Positions 27,232 to 36,216 of a stretch of 64,000 nucleotides of DNA are shown here, in pieces. Each line of letters begins with the position of its first letter. The first letter of the stretch is position 1. The translations under genes and the position numbers were made by a program. This stretch comes from Candidatus Rifleibacteriota bacterium. GTDB taxonomy: Bacteria; Muiribacteriota; Ozemobacteria; Ozemobacterales; Ozemobacteraceae. The notes under the pieces were generated by a model that saw only the letters and a program-made list of their open reading frames with translations, ran no database searches and was not told the origin of the DNA. The stretch is taken from contig JADFZL010000007.1 in NCBI GenBank assembly GCA_015232575.1, positions 126,277-190,276 on the forward strand. The letters are read 5' to 3'.

Positions 27232-27333
27232 AATATATAATTTCCTCCTTCAAAAAGCTGAACTATTATTATTATACGAATGAATTTCATTTTCCGGAAG
27301 ACCCTAAATGAAATATAATTGTACAATATTTGT

Positions 27334-30300
27334 CTACTCTACAGAAGGAATAAATTTTTGTATCAGCTTGTCGTTTCTTGTAAGATATATTCTTCCGCCT
27401 GCATCAAGCGAGATTCCGAATATGTCAGAGTCAAGCGATATTGACTGAATGAAGCCAGCTTTTAAAGAAGAAGACTGGTCAGCAGAAAAAACCTGAATTC
27501 TTCCATTAATCGGATCGGCAACGAAAACATTGTTCTCGTAGTCAACTGCTATGCCATACGGCTGATCGAAAGCGCTTTCATCATTTCCCAGCGTTGAAAC
27601 TCTTCCGCTGGAAGGAGCGTGCCAGCCTGCGTATTCCAGGTCGTCTTTACCAAACCAGCCGATTAGAGAACCACTTGAGCTGAATTTCTGAACTCTGTGG
27701 TTGTCTGTATCAACGACATAAACGTTTCCTGATGAGTCAACGGTAATGTCACTTGGATGATTGAATTGCGAATCACCATTTCCAGTGGTTCCGAACTTAA
27801 AGACAAAAGCTCCATCAGATGTAAATTTTTGAACCTGCGAAGAATTTGAATCGACAGAGTAAATATATTCACCGGTCGGATCAGCTGCGACTTGCTGTAG
27901 CAGCGAAAACTGTCCATCGCCTGTGCCGAAGGCGCCCCATTTTTTCAAAAACACACCTTCTGAATTGAACTTCTGTATTCTCGCGTTTTTGGAATCTGCT
28001 ACGTAAACATTTCCATTGCGGTCAACCGTTACACCTCTTGGAAACTTGAACTGACCAGCACCTGAACCAAATGACCCGAGCTTTCTGATGAAATTGCCGG
28101 AAGTATCAAAAACATTTATAGAAGATTCCGGATTCGTATCAGGATCGCCTGTGTCAACAACATATACAAGATTGCGCTCAGAATCAACTTTCAACCTGGT
28201 CGGCAGTGTATTAAGTCCTGAAGTGTCAGGAACAATTGCTTTCAGGAAGGCATTTTGCGGGGTTACAAGCTGTACTCTGGAATTATTCATGTCAGTTACA
28301 TAAATAATTCCATCAGAGTAAAGAACCGATGCCGGATCTTTATATTGTCCCAATCCGCCGCCCACTTCACCAAGCTCTGATACAAACTGACCCTGGGAAT
28401 TTAACAACTGAATTCTGTTGTTTGATGTATCAGCGATATAAATGGTTCCCGTTGCATCAAGATGAACCCAGTTCGGGTTATCAAACATCCCCGTTGAATT
28501 GCCGCGTTTTCCACGTCGGCCACTGTTCGGAAGGTGCACTCCCGTAAGGTTTGTGTCATCCTGTCCAATCCATGATTCAAATACACCCAGTGAATTAAAT
28601 ATCTGAATTCTGTGATTTCCTGTGTCGGCTACAAAGATTCTTCCCAGTGAATCGAGTGCTACTGAGCCAGGATATTTGAATTCCGCATCACCATAACCTT
28701 CTAAAGCACCCGGTTTCCCAATATATTTTACAAATTCACCGGTTGATTTAATTATCTGAATGCGATGATTGCCGGTATCAGCGATATATATATTTCCCTG
28801 CGAGTCTGTTACTGCCGCTGAAGGACTCTTAAATTCTCCCTCCATGCTGCCATAAGATGGAACTGCTGCAGAATCTGCTGCATGCCAGCCGGATACACCC
28901 TTGGTATCACGTCCATACCAACCCAGAAAGTCGCCACCGGCGGAATATTTCTGAATTCTGTCGTTGCCTGAGTCGGCAATGAAAATGTTTCCAGTGGAAT
29001 CGAATGAGATTCCCCACGGACGATAAAATTGAGCGTTGCCGTCACCTTCAGTGCCCATTTTACCAAGATATTTACCTGTTGAATCAAAACGCCATATCCA
29101 GTTATTGTCGTAATCTGAAATAAGAATGTCGCCATTTGGAGCTAACGCAGCGCAGGAAAGAGCCGGATCAGTTTTGTTTCTGGGCCCACTCCAGAGATTT
29201 GCGTCTGCTTCATATACGATCTTTCTTGCTACTTCAAAATCAGATTCAGCAAGCTTTACGGAAAAGCCATTCATATTGAAAAGCAGTGGTCCTGAAGTTG
29301 CATTTTCGGGAACTCGTACGATGATTTCAGTTTCAGTCCATTTTATTACCGGCGCAGATTTTCCACTGAATGTAATGCTGTTGCCATCGGGAGCTGTTCC
29401 GAAATTCTTTCCGGTGACAGTTACTTCCATTCCGGGCCAACCTTTGGTTACATCAACAGAATTATACTCTGCAACAATGAACGAAACGGGGTTTGATGTA
29501 AGCGTCGATCCGTCACCTGGACCCGATCGTGAAACAGTCAGATCAGTTGTTCCTGAAATTCCCTCAGGTACAATAACCTCGATGCTGGCGTCAGACCAGA
29601 CTCTGTAGTCTTTTACCACATTGCCGGCGAAATAAGCTTTGGAAAGAGTATTTCCAAAACCCTGTCCGGAAACAATTACCTTTGTTCCGATAAAACCTCG
29701 AGTCGGAGTTACCGAATTTGTACGAACTATAATGACCGGCAGGCTGTTACTGTAAACACCATTTGAGTAAACGCTCAGATTATCAGAAACCGCATTTGTC
29801 GGAATAGCAACTTTGATAAGTGTATCGGTCCATAATGTTGCAGCTGCTGTCAAATTGCCTATTGATACTGAGCCTGTTCCCTGTGATGTACCAAATCCGG
29901 TGCCGGTTATTTCAATAATATCTCCGGGTTTGCCGCCACCAGGATAAGCTTTTGAAATAGCATTAAAGAAAAAATCGCTGACTTTAAAGTCGATTCCGTG
30001 AATATTTCCAGTTATCTGGCCTGTTGATGCATTTGATGGAACATTTCCGGAGATGCTTCCAGATGACCAGTTTTTAATCTGCAATTGATTTCCATTTGAA
30101 AAAGAAATTTTCTTTGTATCAACTGTCGGACCAAAACCTTCACCAGATATAATAAATTCAGTTCCCGATGTTCCCTTTGTCGTTGAAACTGAGAAAACTC
30201 TGGTTACAATAAAGGTTCCCGCGATATATTCCCGGCCTCTGATTTTCAGTATTACGACGCCGCCGGTCGCCCCGTCAGGGACTTTGCAACCAATCATGCT

Positions 30301-31935
30301 GTCAGACCATGATGTGATTGTAACAGGAGTTCCGTTAAGCATAACAGAGCTGTTTTCCTGATTTGTTCCAAAGTCGGAACCCGCAACTTCAAAAGTAGTC
30401 ATTGGCGGGCCAAAATCTTTTGAAACAGAAAAAGATTTATCAGAAATTACAAAATTAGCCGGGGAAAACTCTTTTCCTCTTATGTTAACCAGTACAAGCC
30501 CGCTGGTTGTTTGGGGTGGAACAGTTGCGAGAAATTCATTGTCGCTCCACGATGTGATCTGCGCGATTTTACCGTTAAAGCTTATGAAACTGCTTTCAGA
30601 AGATATTCCAAATCCAGTCCCGGAAATTTTAACAACCGTGCCGGGTGCTCCGGACGTTGGGTAGAGTGAAGTTACTGACACGTCAGGAATGGTAAAAATT
30701 CCGGCAGTTTTTTCTGTATCAGCATTCGAAATGAGAAGCAGTCCGGTCTTTGCATCGGCTGGAACTTTGGTTTCTATAACATTTTCTGACCATGAAAGTA
30801 CTTCAGCAAGTGCTCCATTGAAGCTGACCAGACTTGAGGCAGTCTTGGTCCCGAATCCTGTTCCAGTGATTTTCACGGGTATTCCGGCTGAGCCGGACGT
30901 CGGATTGACTGAAGAAATTCTAATTACTGGAAGCAGGCTTCCACCTATTGGAAAGCCTGCATGGATAGAGCCTTTTCCGCCTCTTGAATCTGTTACGGAT
31001 ACAGAGACAGTTGCAAGGCCATTCTCGGTCGGAGTTTTCCAGATGATGGAAGCTGGATCTCCTGTTTTGATGATTATTCCATCTGTAACATTCCAGGATG
31101 GTTTGAAAAAAGTTTTGTCCATTTCGTCCGGGTCGTAAATTTCTGCATGGAGTTCAACTTCGGTATTTGCCGGAACGCTTTCCGGAGCGCTTGAAATGAA
31201 AATTATTGGAGGAAAGTTGTTTCCGCCTTCTGTTGGTACAGATAATTCAACAAAAGATGGAGCTGCGCCGGAGAGGAAATACAGCGAAAATTTAATATCC
31301 TCAAGTGTGCCTGATTTTACAGTTACTTCGTCAGATTCAACTGATTCAGGAAGGGGAGGCGTTGTGAATTTTCCTTCTGAATCAGAAGTGAAAGTAATAC
31401 CCCATAGTGACATAGTTGCGTTGGGTAAAGGTTTGCCGTCGGCATCTTTCAATATTCCGCTTACAACTTTTGTTCCCGGCTGAAGTGTTATTTCGCCAAT
31501 TTCTGCAGTTGGCTGGGAAGTTGAAAGCGTTACTGGTTTTGACTGCATTATCATTGTTATTCCAGATTCGCTGGTGATAAAGCGGGCAATTACTCTGAAA
31601 GTCTTATCAACAGGAACACCTGTAATGACAAATTTTCCGCTGCTGTCTGACTGAACTTTGATTTCAGGCAATTCCTGAAGCCATACTTCTGCACTGGCGA
31701 TTGCCTGGCCGGCTGGAACGCTTTCGCTGGCGTTTGTCTGATCACTGTTTTTAAGTGACACAGAAATTCCCGAGGCATAAATTGTCCCGGAAATTACGCC
31801 ACCGGAGACTTTGTCTATTACAGGGGCGGAAACTGTTTCACCACTGCCTCCACCACCACCGCAACCTTTCATGAACGCCAGAAACAGAAAAAGAATACAG
31901 TATGCTTTCCAACCATGTTTTTTAAAAATATTCAT
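27334..31935 (-). CDS. Giant TIG- and NHL-repeat surface lipoprotein
   Basis: This 1533-residue protein begins with a lipoprotein-type signal (FLFLAFMKGC, Cys25; the Lys at -2 is unusual) and a poly-Gly linker. Two carboxypeptidase-regulatory-like domains follow (about 55-225), then a PKD-like segment (about 245-335). About seven TIG/IPT modules follow, each starting like PTSGSAGIPVKITGTGFG. Finally there are about 12 NHL blades (patterns such as GNIYIADTGNHRIQ) that would close into one or two beta-propellers. Three blades carry an extra loop of the form W-(F/Y/I)-G-x-D...G-(W/V)-H...S. The architecture suits adhesion or binding of polysaccharide or protein at the cell surface. It is monocistronic. 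Function is inferred from the domains only. Confidence 0.85.
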   Translation of the reverse strand: MNIFKKHGWKAYCILFLFLAFMKGCGGGGGSGETVSAPVIDKVSGGVISGTIYASGISVSLKNSDQTNASESVPAGQAIASAEVWLQELPEIKVQSDSSGKFVITGVPVDKTFRVIARFITSESGITMIMQSKPVTLSTSQPTAEIGEITLQPGTKVVSGILKDADGKPLPNATMSLWGITFTSDSEGKFTTPPLPESVESDEVTVKSGTLEDIKFSLYFLSGAAPSFVELSVPTEGGNNFPPIIFISSAPESVPANTEVELHAEIYDPDEMDKTFFKPSWNVTDGIIIKTGDPASIIWKTPTENGLATVSVSVTDSRGGKGSIHAGFPIGGSLLPVIRISSVNPTSGSAGIPVKITGTGFGTKTASSLVSFNGALAEVLSWSENVIETKVPADAKTGLLLISNADTEKTAGIFTIPDVSVTSLYPTSGAPGTVVKISGTGFGISSESSFISFNGKIAQITSWSDNEFLATVPPQTTSGLVLVNIRGKEFSPANFVISDKSFSVSKDFGPPMTTFEVAGSDFGTNQENSSVMLNGTPVTITSWSDSMIGCKVPDGATGGVVILKIRGREYIAGTFIVTRVFSVSTTKGTSGTEFIISGEGFGPTVDTKKISFSNGNQLQIKNWSSGSISGNVPSNASTGQITGNIHGIDFKVSDFFFNAISKAYPGGGKPGDIIEITGTGFGTSQGTGSVSIGNLTAAATLWTDTLIKVAIPTNAVSDNLSVYSNGVYSNSLPVIIVRTNSVTPTRGFIGTKVIVSGQGFGNTLSKAYFAGNVVKDYRVWSDASIEVIVPEGISGTTDLTVSRSGPGDGSTLTSNPVSFIVAEYNSVDVTKGWPGMEVTVTGKNFGTAPDGNSITFSGKSAPVIKWTETEIIVRVPENATSGPLLFNMNGFSVKLAESDFEVARKIVYEADANLWSGPRNKTDPALSCAALAPNGDILISDYDNNWIWRFDSTGKYLGKMGTEGDGNAQFYRPWGISFDSTGNIFIADSGNDRIQKYSAGGDFLGWYGRDTKGVSGWHAADSAAVPSYGSMEGEFKSPSAAVTDSQGNIYIADTGNHRIQIIKSTGEFVKYIGKPGALEGYGDAEFKYPGSVALDSLGRIFVADTGNHRIQIFNSLGVFESWIGQDDTNLTGVHLPNSGRRGKRGNSTGMFDNPNWVHLDATGTIYIADTSNNRIQLLNSQGQFVSELGEVGGGLGQYKDPASVLYSDGIIYVTDMNNSRVQLVTPQNAFLKAIVPDTSGLNTLPTRLKVDSERNLVYVVDTGDPDTNPESSINVFDTSGNFIRKLGSFGSGAGQFKFPRGVTVDRNGNVYVADSKNARIQKFNSEGVFLKKWGAFGTGDGQFSLLQQVAADPTGEYIYSVDSNSSQVQKFTSDGAFVFKFGTTGNGDSQFNHPSDITVDSSGNVYVVDTDNHRVQKFSSSGSLIGWFGKDDLEYAGWHAPSSGRVSTLGNDESAFDQPYGIAVDYENNVFVADPINGRIQVFSADQSSSLKAGFIQSISLDSDIFGISLDAGGRIYLTRNDKLIQKFIPSVE

Positions 31936-32138
31936 AACTTTACGATCCTGCCTTTATTCTTGACGAATCTAATAAACTTTGTCATTTAGCTGAGTTATCA
32001 GCAACCACGCTCATTTGTAGGGGCTTGACTTATCAAGCCCAAATTTACACATGAATCAAGTATTTGTGTATTATATCAGATGATATCGGAAAAAGATTAA
32101 CCATTCGCTGCATTTTTTTGCCGCTTGCTGAAATTAGT

Positions 32139-32168
32139 TTGAAAACAATGACAAGTGTTGTTATTGTT
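32139..32168 (+). promoter_or_regulatory. Promoter candidate with overlapping inverted repeat
   Basis: TTGAAA (32139-32144), 17 nt, then TATTGT (32162-32167) fits a sigma-70 promoter about 90 nt upstream of the triplicated secreted-protein genes. AACAATGACAA (32144-32154) and TTGTTATTGTT (32158-32168) form a near-perfect inverted repeat over the spacer and -10 box, where a repressor could bind. The rest of the gap 31936-32265 shows nothing. Confidence 0.35.
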
Positions 32169-32265
32169 AATTTATAAGAACAGAAAGGGGGCGGGAAATT
32201 ACCAAAAAAAATGTAAGCCTGTGTTATTCATCCTGGAAAAAATATTTAAAGCGGAGGTATTGGGA

Positions 32266-34191
32266 ATGTCAAAAAGAACTTCCAGAATTTTTACAAGCAG
32301 TTTGTTATCAGTCCTTTTTATTCTGGCTTTTACATCAGTTGTTTCAGCACAGTATCCGAGTCTCGGTGGCTCAGATCTTTTTGAAGTAACAGTTGACAAC
32401 GAAGGTTCAGAAGAAACTTTTACCGTTATCAGAGATGGTAACATTGAAGACAGATTTTATTATGTTCCGGTTCGTCCACAAATCGCTTGTGAGACAATCA
32501 AGGGAAAAAAGAGTCCTATTTTCCAGCTCGTTTCCTGGCAGACTAAAAATGCCAAGGGCGAAGAAGTTACTGGTGGACTCCTTCAGTTCTCTGCAAAGCT
32601 TGGAATTTCCCAGGCCACACAGAAGAACATTGCTGGTGCCATCCAAAAAGCAGCTTTGGCAAAAAATCCTGTTATTTGCCCCCTTCCTATCAGCTCAGCT
32701 TCTGTAACTCTGTACAGCATGGCTGGTGATCTTGTCGCTAATGCTCCCGAAGCACCTGGCGTAGCACCTTTGTTTGGAACACAGCATATTCCCTTCATGG
32801 TCAACCTTACAGATGTCGGTGCAGACGTAATGGAAACCCTTTGCCGCGGAAAAGGCGGATTGCCGGTTCTTGTTACATTCGCATATCCAGGGCTTACACC
32901 GAAGGGTGGTTTTAAAATTGTAGTCAATTGGGATACAACTTACAAAATGTTTTCAACAGACACCAAGCTGAATGCCGAATTGGCATATCAGGGCATGGGA
33001 GTCAATGCAGGACTTGGATTCGCAACAGTTCGTGATGAACTTATTTCAAAGGGTGCTTTGAAAGTTACATCCATGGCTAATGAAGCAATCAGCAGCGAAG
33101 AACTTGACAAATACATGGATCCAATCATTAAAACCCTTACCGATGAAATGATGGGTGGAATGAAAGCTCCTGAAAAGATTGATCCTGAAAAAGCTAAAGA
33201 TATTGCTGCTCCTAAAGAAGAGAAGGAAGAGGGCATCGTAGACCAGGTTCTCAGCGTTCCCGAAAAAATCGGTGAAAAGGAAAGAGAAGCTCTCCAGCAG
33301 ACAAAAAATTTGTTGAAATTCGCCAGCGTTGGTGTTGGATTTCAGATGAAAGATGTTAAACAGCGCAAAACAGGCACTGTAGAATATGTCTTCGAGAGAC
33401 AAAAAACCATTACACGCGTAACTTCATGCGGTGGTGCAATGGGTATTGGCAGATTTGACAAAGAAATTCAGGACGCCTGCATCACAGTCGTTCCCCCCGG
33501 GCAGTGGGAAAAATGCATGTTCCGTCTGCCATCAGTTGGCGAAGGCGATAATATGGGTCTTACATCAATTGATATGACTATCACAGCTTATGAAGGTTCC
33601 AAAGACATTACTTCTACTATTGGTAAGCAGACTGCAAAATACAAAAAGCTTAATGGAGAGTGGACCTGGACAACGATCAATCCGAAAGACAAAAAAGAAG
33701 CATCGGTTGATGCTCTTGATTTCATCGTAAAGCATCTTTATGCTGATCCGAAGTTTGAATCAAAGCGTGCCTCCTATAAGTTCAAGGTTGAGACACTTGT
33801 TACAATCAAGGGACAGAAATCCCTCAAGTTTGTAAAGGAACAGCCGATTTTCCGTGGAACTGAAGCTTTTGTAACTCCTGAGGATCTCGTGGATACAGTA
33901 AAAGTAGAGGCAAGCTTTGTTGACTATGATAACGATAAAGATCGCGTTAGTGTTCAGCTGAAAATGTCTTCACCAGCTGGCAACGATATACTCAAAGCAA
34001 CACTTAATAGTCAAAATGATTATACTGGAAAGCTATTCGTTCCGACGAATGTTACATCACTGATTGCTGATATCTCTAAGGTAACTAAAGATTCTGGAAA
34101 CCTGAAGTATATTCACAATGGTAAGGATATCAGAACAGCCGCTGAAAAATGGATGGAATTATCATTCAGAAACGAAGATTTCGTCAAATAA
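32266..34191 (+). CDS. Secreted protein of an unrecognised family, paralogue 1 of 3
   Basis: This 641-residue protein has a signal peptide (SSLLSVLFILAFTSVVSA). It shares a common framework with the two following genes: an N-terminal FTVIRDGN...FYYVPVRP segment, GGLLQFSAKL, PGVAPLFGTQHIPFMVNL, FKIVVNWDTTYK, a central RKTGTVEYVFERQKTITR, TSCGGAMGIGRFDKEI, and a PGQWEKCMFRLPSVG block. It has an extra acidic/Lys-rich insert (about 305-345) absent from the others. I do not recognise the family; no catalytic motif or membrane segment is seen beyond the signal, so a beta-rich exported structural or binding protein is likely. The ATG at 32266 was chosen for the signal peptide and GGAGG 10 nt upstream. 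The longer frame to 32155 is not needed. Confidence 0.85.
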   Translation: MSKRTSRIFTSSLLSVLFILAFTSVVSAQYPSLGGSDLFEVTVDNEGSEETFTVIRDGNIEDRFYYVPVRPQIACETIKGKKSPIFQLVSWQTKNAKGEEVTGGLLQFSAKLGISQATQKNIAGAIQKAALAKNPVICPLPISSASVTLYSMAGDLVANAPEAPGVAPLFGTQHIPFMVNLTDVGADVMETLCRGKGGLPVLVTFAYPGLTPKGGFKIVVNWDTTYKMFSTDTKLNAELAYQGMGVNAGLGFATVRDELISKGALKVTSMANEAISSEELDKYMDPIIKTLTDEMMGGMKAPEKIDPEKAKDIAAPKEEKEEGIVDQVLSVPEKIGEKEREALQQTKNLLKFASVGVGFQMKDVKQRKTGTVEYVFERQKTITRVTSCGGAMGIGRFDKEIQDACITVVPPGQWEKCMFRLPSVGEGDNMGLTSIDMTITAYEGSKDITSTIGKQTAKYKKLNGEWTWTTINPKDKKEASVDALDFIVKHLYADPKFESKRASYKFKVETLVTIKGQKSLKFVKEQPIFRGTEAFVTPEDLVDTVKVEASFVDYDNDKDRVSVQLKMSSPAGNDILKATLNSQNDYTGKLFVPTNVTSLIADISKVTKDSGNLKYIHNGKDIRTAAEKWMELSFRNEDFVK

Positions 34192-34201
34192 CATCCTTAT
34201 T

Positions 34202-34229
34202 ACAACCGCATCGCTAGCGGTGCGGTTGT
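34202..34229 (+). terminator. Stem-loop between paralogues 1 and 2
   Basis: ACAACCGCA (34202-34210) pairs with TGCGGTTGT (34221-34229), with CGCTAGCG inside. No T-run follows, so it may only partly terminate or may protect the upstream mRNA. Confidence 0.4.
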
Positions 34230-34274
34230 GTAATACTCACCACGGTTATAAAAAAAATTAATAGGAGAATCAGC

Positions 34275-36137
34275 ATGAAAAAACTTTCTCTGTTGTTCAT
34301 CGTAGCTTTTATGCTTTTGTCTTGTGCCTGGGAAGCACCGGCTCTTGTCAGCCTTGATCCCGAGCACCAGGAAGTCATTCCACTTACCGACAAGTTTGGC
34401 CAGGCAGAAAATTATACTTTCCTTCGTGATGCCACAAACGAACTCACATGGTATTATGTACCAAACAAACCCAGACTCGCAGAAGTCACTACTGCTGACA
34501 AGAAGGCAAAGCCTGTATTTCAGATGATGACTTTCCAGACCGACGATTCAGACGGAATTGGCGGCGGAGCTATCCTTCAGTTTTCTCTTCAGATGGATAT
34601 GGAACCAGCAATGGCTTCACAGGCTAAGAATTTCATGATTAAAGAACTCAAAATCGCCAGTGATCCAAAGGCACTCAAAGTAATTCCTCTTCCGGTTGCT
34701 TCAGCATCAATTCAGCTCTATAAGCCGGATGGAAAATGGGTTTCTGAAGCCCCGCAGATGCCTGGTGTTGCTCCAAGTTTTGCAACACAGCAGATGCCCT
34801 TCCAGCTTTCTCTTACTGAACTTGGCGCAGATGCTTATAAATCCCTTACAACAGAAGGACAGGGCGGACTTGGTGTGCTTTATACCTGCTACTTTGAAGG
34901 CGTAACACCCAGCTCAAACTTTAAAATCACCGTAGACTGGGATCAGACATACAAACACATCAGCTCAAGCGAAAAGAAAAAGACCGAGTGGTCATGTTTG
35001 TTCTGGGGTGGAAGTGACGAGTCAAGCGTAGCTTCAGCAGCTGATGATCTTATCAATAACAGCTGCATCATAATTGATGCTACAATCAAAAATGGCGACA
35101 AGATGGTTGAACAGCAGATGGATGCCATCATTAAGAGAATCAACGATGGAATGGTTGAAAATCTTAAAGCACCTGAAGCCTGCGCACCAGCAGATGCAAA
35201 AGCTATTGAAGGCAGCGCATTCATGGGAATGTTCGGTGGAAGCAAGACCAGCACAGCTTTCAAAAATGTTGAAAAACGCAAAAAAGGTAAAGAAGTTATT
35301 GTTTTCAACAAAAAAGAAATCGTTACACGCCCGACATCATGCGGAACATACATTGGAATTGGCAAATATCCAAAAGAAATTAAGGATGAATGCTTCTTCA
35401 GAATGAAAAAAGGAAACTGGGAAAAAGCTTACTTCACACTTCCAACAGTTACCGAGAGCGATGAATTGAACATTGTATCTGTTATTCTTAACTGCTGTCT
35501 CGTTGACAAAGCTAAGAACCAGATCAAAGGCGTCCCGAACAAATCAGCAAAATGGGAAAGATCCAAAGTCGCTGAAGTCGATCCATACTGGTTTGATCCG
35601 AAAGATTCAAAGAAAACCCCAATTAACGTTATTCCGTTCGCATGTGGTGATATCTTTGAGCCGGCGCAGAAAGCCGGAAAGAATGTTGGCGAGGAATTCT
35701 TCTACAAAACTGATGTACAGATTACTCTGAAAAATGCCACAGTTCTTAATGTCACCAGATACGCTCCTCTTGCAAACGGCGATTTCCCCGTAAATCCGCC
35801 ACTAGACGTTGCCCAGGCGCTTATCTTTGATGCATCAGAACTCACTTTTGGTGATAAGACTGAAAAAGAGTCTTTGAAAGAAGTCGGAATTGCTATAACA
35901 GCTAAAAATCCTTCTAAGAAGCAAACAGCAACACTCAAAGGCGAAAAGAATACAGCAGTAATGATTCTTGAAGCTGAAACTGCAGATATTAAGAATCCTG
36001 TATCTGCACAGGTAACATTTAAACTCCACGGTGGAAAGCAGGTAAAGTGGGCACAGAACGGCCAGAATCTCTGGGATGTTGACGAAACAATGAGATTTTC
36101 CTTTGACGACGAAGATTTCATGCCATCGGGAGATTAA
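34275..36137 (+). CDS. Secreted protein of an unrecognised family, paralogue 2 of 3
   Basis: This 620-residue protein has a signal peptide (LSLLFIVAFMLLSCAWEAPA). The Cys within it could make it a lipoprotein, but the following residues are not a classical lipobox. It aligns by eye with its neighbours: LTWYYVPNKPRLAEV, GGGAILQFSLQM, PGVAPSFATQQMPFQLSL, FKITVDWDQTYK, RKKGKEVIVFNKKEIVTR, TSCGTYIGIGKYPKEIKDEC and a KGNWEKAYFTLPTV block. Cysteines are more frequent than in paralogue 1. It starts at ATG 34275 with AGGAGA upstream. No family or function is recognised; tandem duplication in a single direction suggests a multi-component surface structure. Confidence 0.85.
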   Translation: MKKLSLLFIVAFMLLSCAWEAPALVSLDPEHQEVIPLTDKFGQAENYTFLRDATNELTWYYVPNKPRLAEVTTADKKAKPVFQMMTFQTDDSDGIGGGAILQFSLQMDMEPAMASQAKNFMIKELKIASDPKALKVIPLPVASASIQLYKPDGKWVSEAPQMPGVAPSFATQQMPFQLSLTELGADAYKSLTTEGQGGLGVLYTCYFEGVTPSSNFKITVDWDQTYKHISSSEKKKTEWSCLFWGGSDESSVASAADDLINNSCIIIDATIKNGDKMVEQQMDAIIKRINDGMVENLKAPEACAPADAKAIEGSAFMGMFGGSKTSTAFKNVEKRKKGKEVIVFNKKEIVTRPTSCGTYIGIGKYPKEIKDECFFRMKKGNWEKAYFTLPTVTESDELNIVSVILNCCLVDKAKNQIKGVPNKSAKWERSKVAEVDPYWFDPKDSKKTPINVIPFACGDIFEPAQKAGKNVGEEFFYKTDVQITLKNATVLNVTRYAPLANGDFPVNPPLDVAQALIFDASELTFGDKTEKESLKEVGIAITAKNPSKKQTATLKGEKNTAVMILEAETADIKNPVSAQVTFKLHGGKQVKWAQNGQNLWDVDETMRFSFDDEDFMPSGD

Positions 36138-36167
36138 TTGTTGTCTGATTTAACTTAGTACATAATT

Positions 36168-36204
36168 GCAAGCCTCGCCTCAAGTGGGGCTTGCATTATT
36201 TTTT
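36168..36204 (+). terminator. Terminator between paralogues 2 and 3
   Basis: GCAAGCC (36168-36174) pairs with GGCTTGC (36188-36194), followed by ATTATTTTTT. It ends just before the ribosome binding site of paralogue 3, so it may act as an attenuator for that gene. Confidence 0.6.
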
Positions 36205-36216
36205 CTGGAGGAAATT

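Noticed and set aside
29126-31483. Long plus-strand frames opposite the giant TIG/NHL gene
   Set aside because: Shadow frames of a repetitive coding sequence; they lack starts with ribosome binding sites and known motifs.
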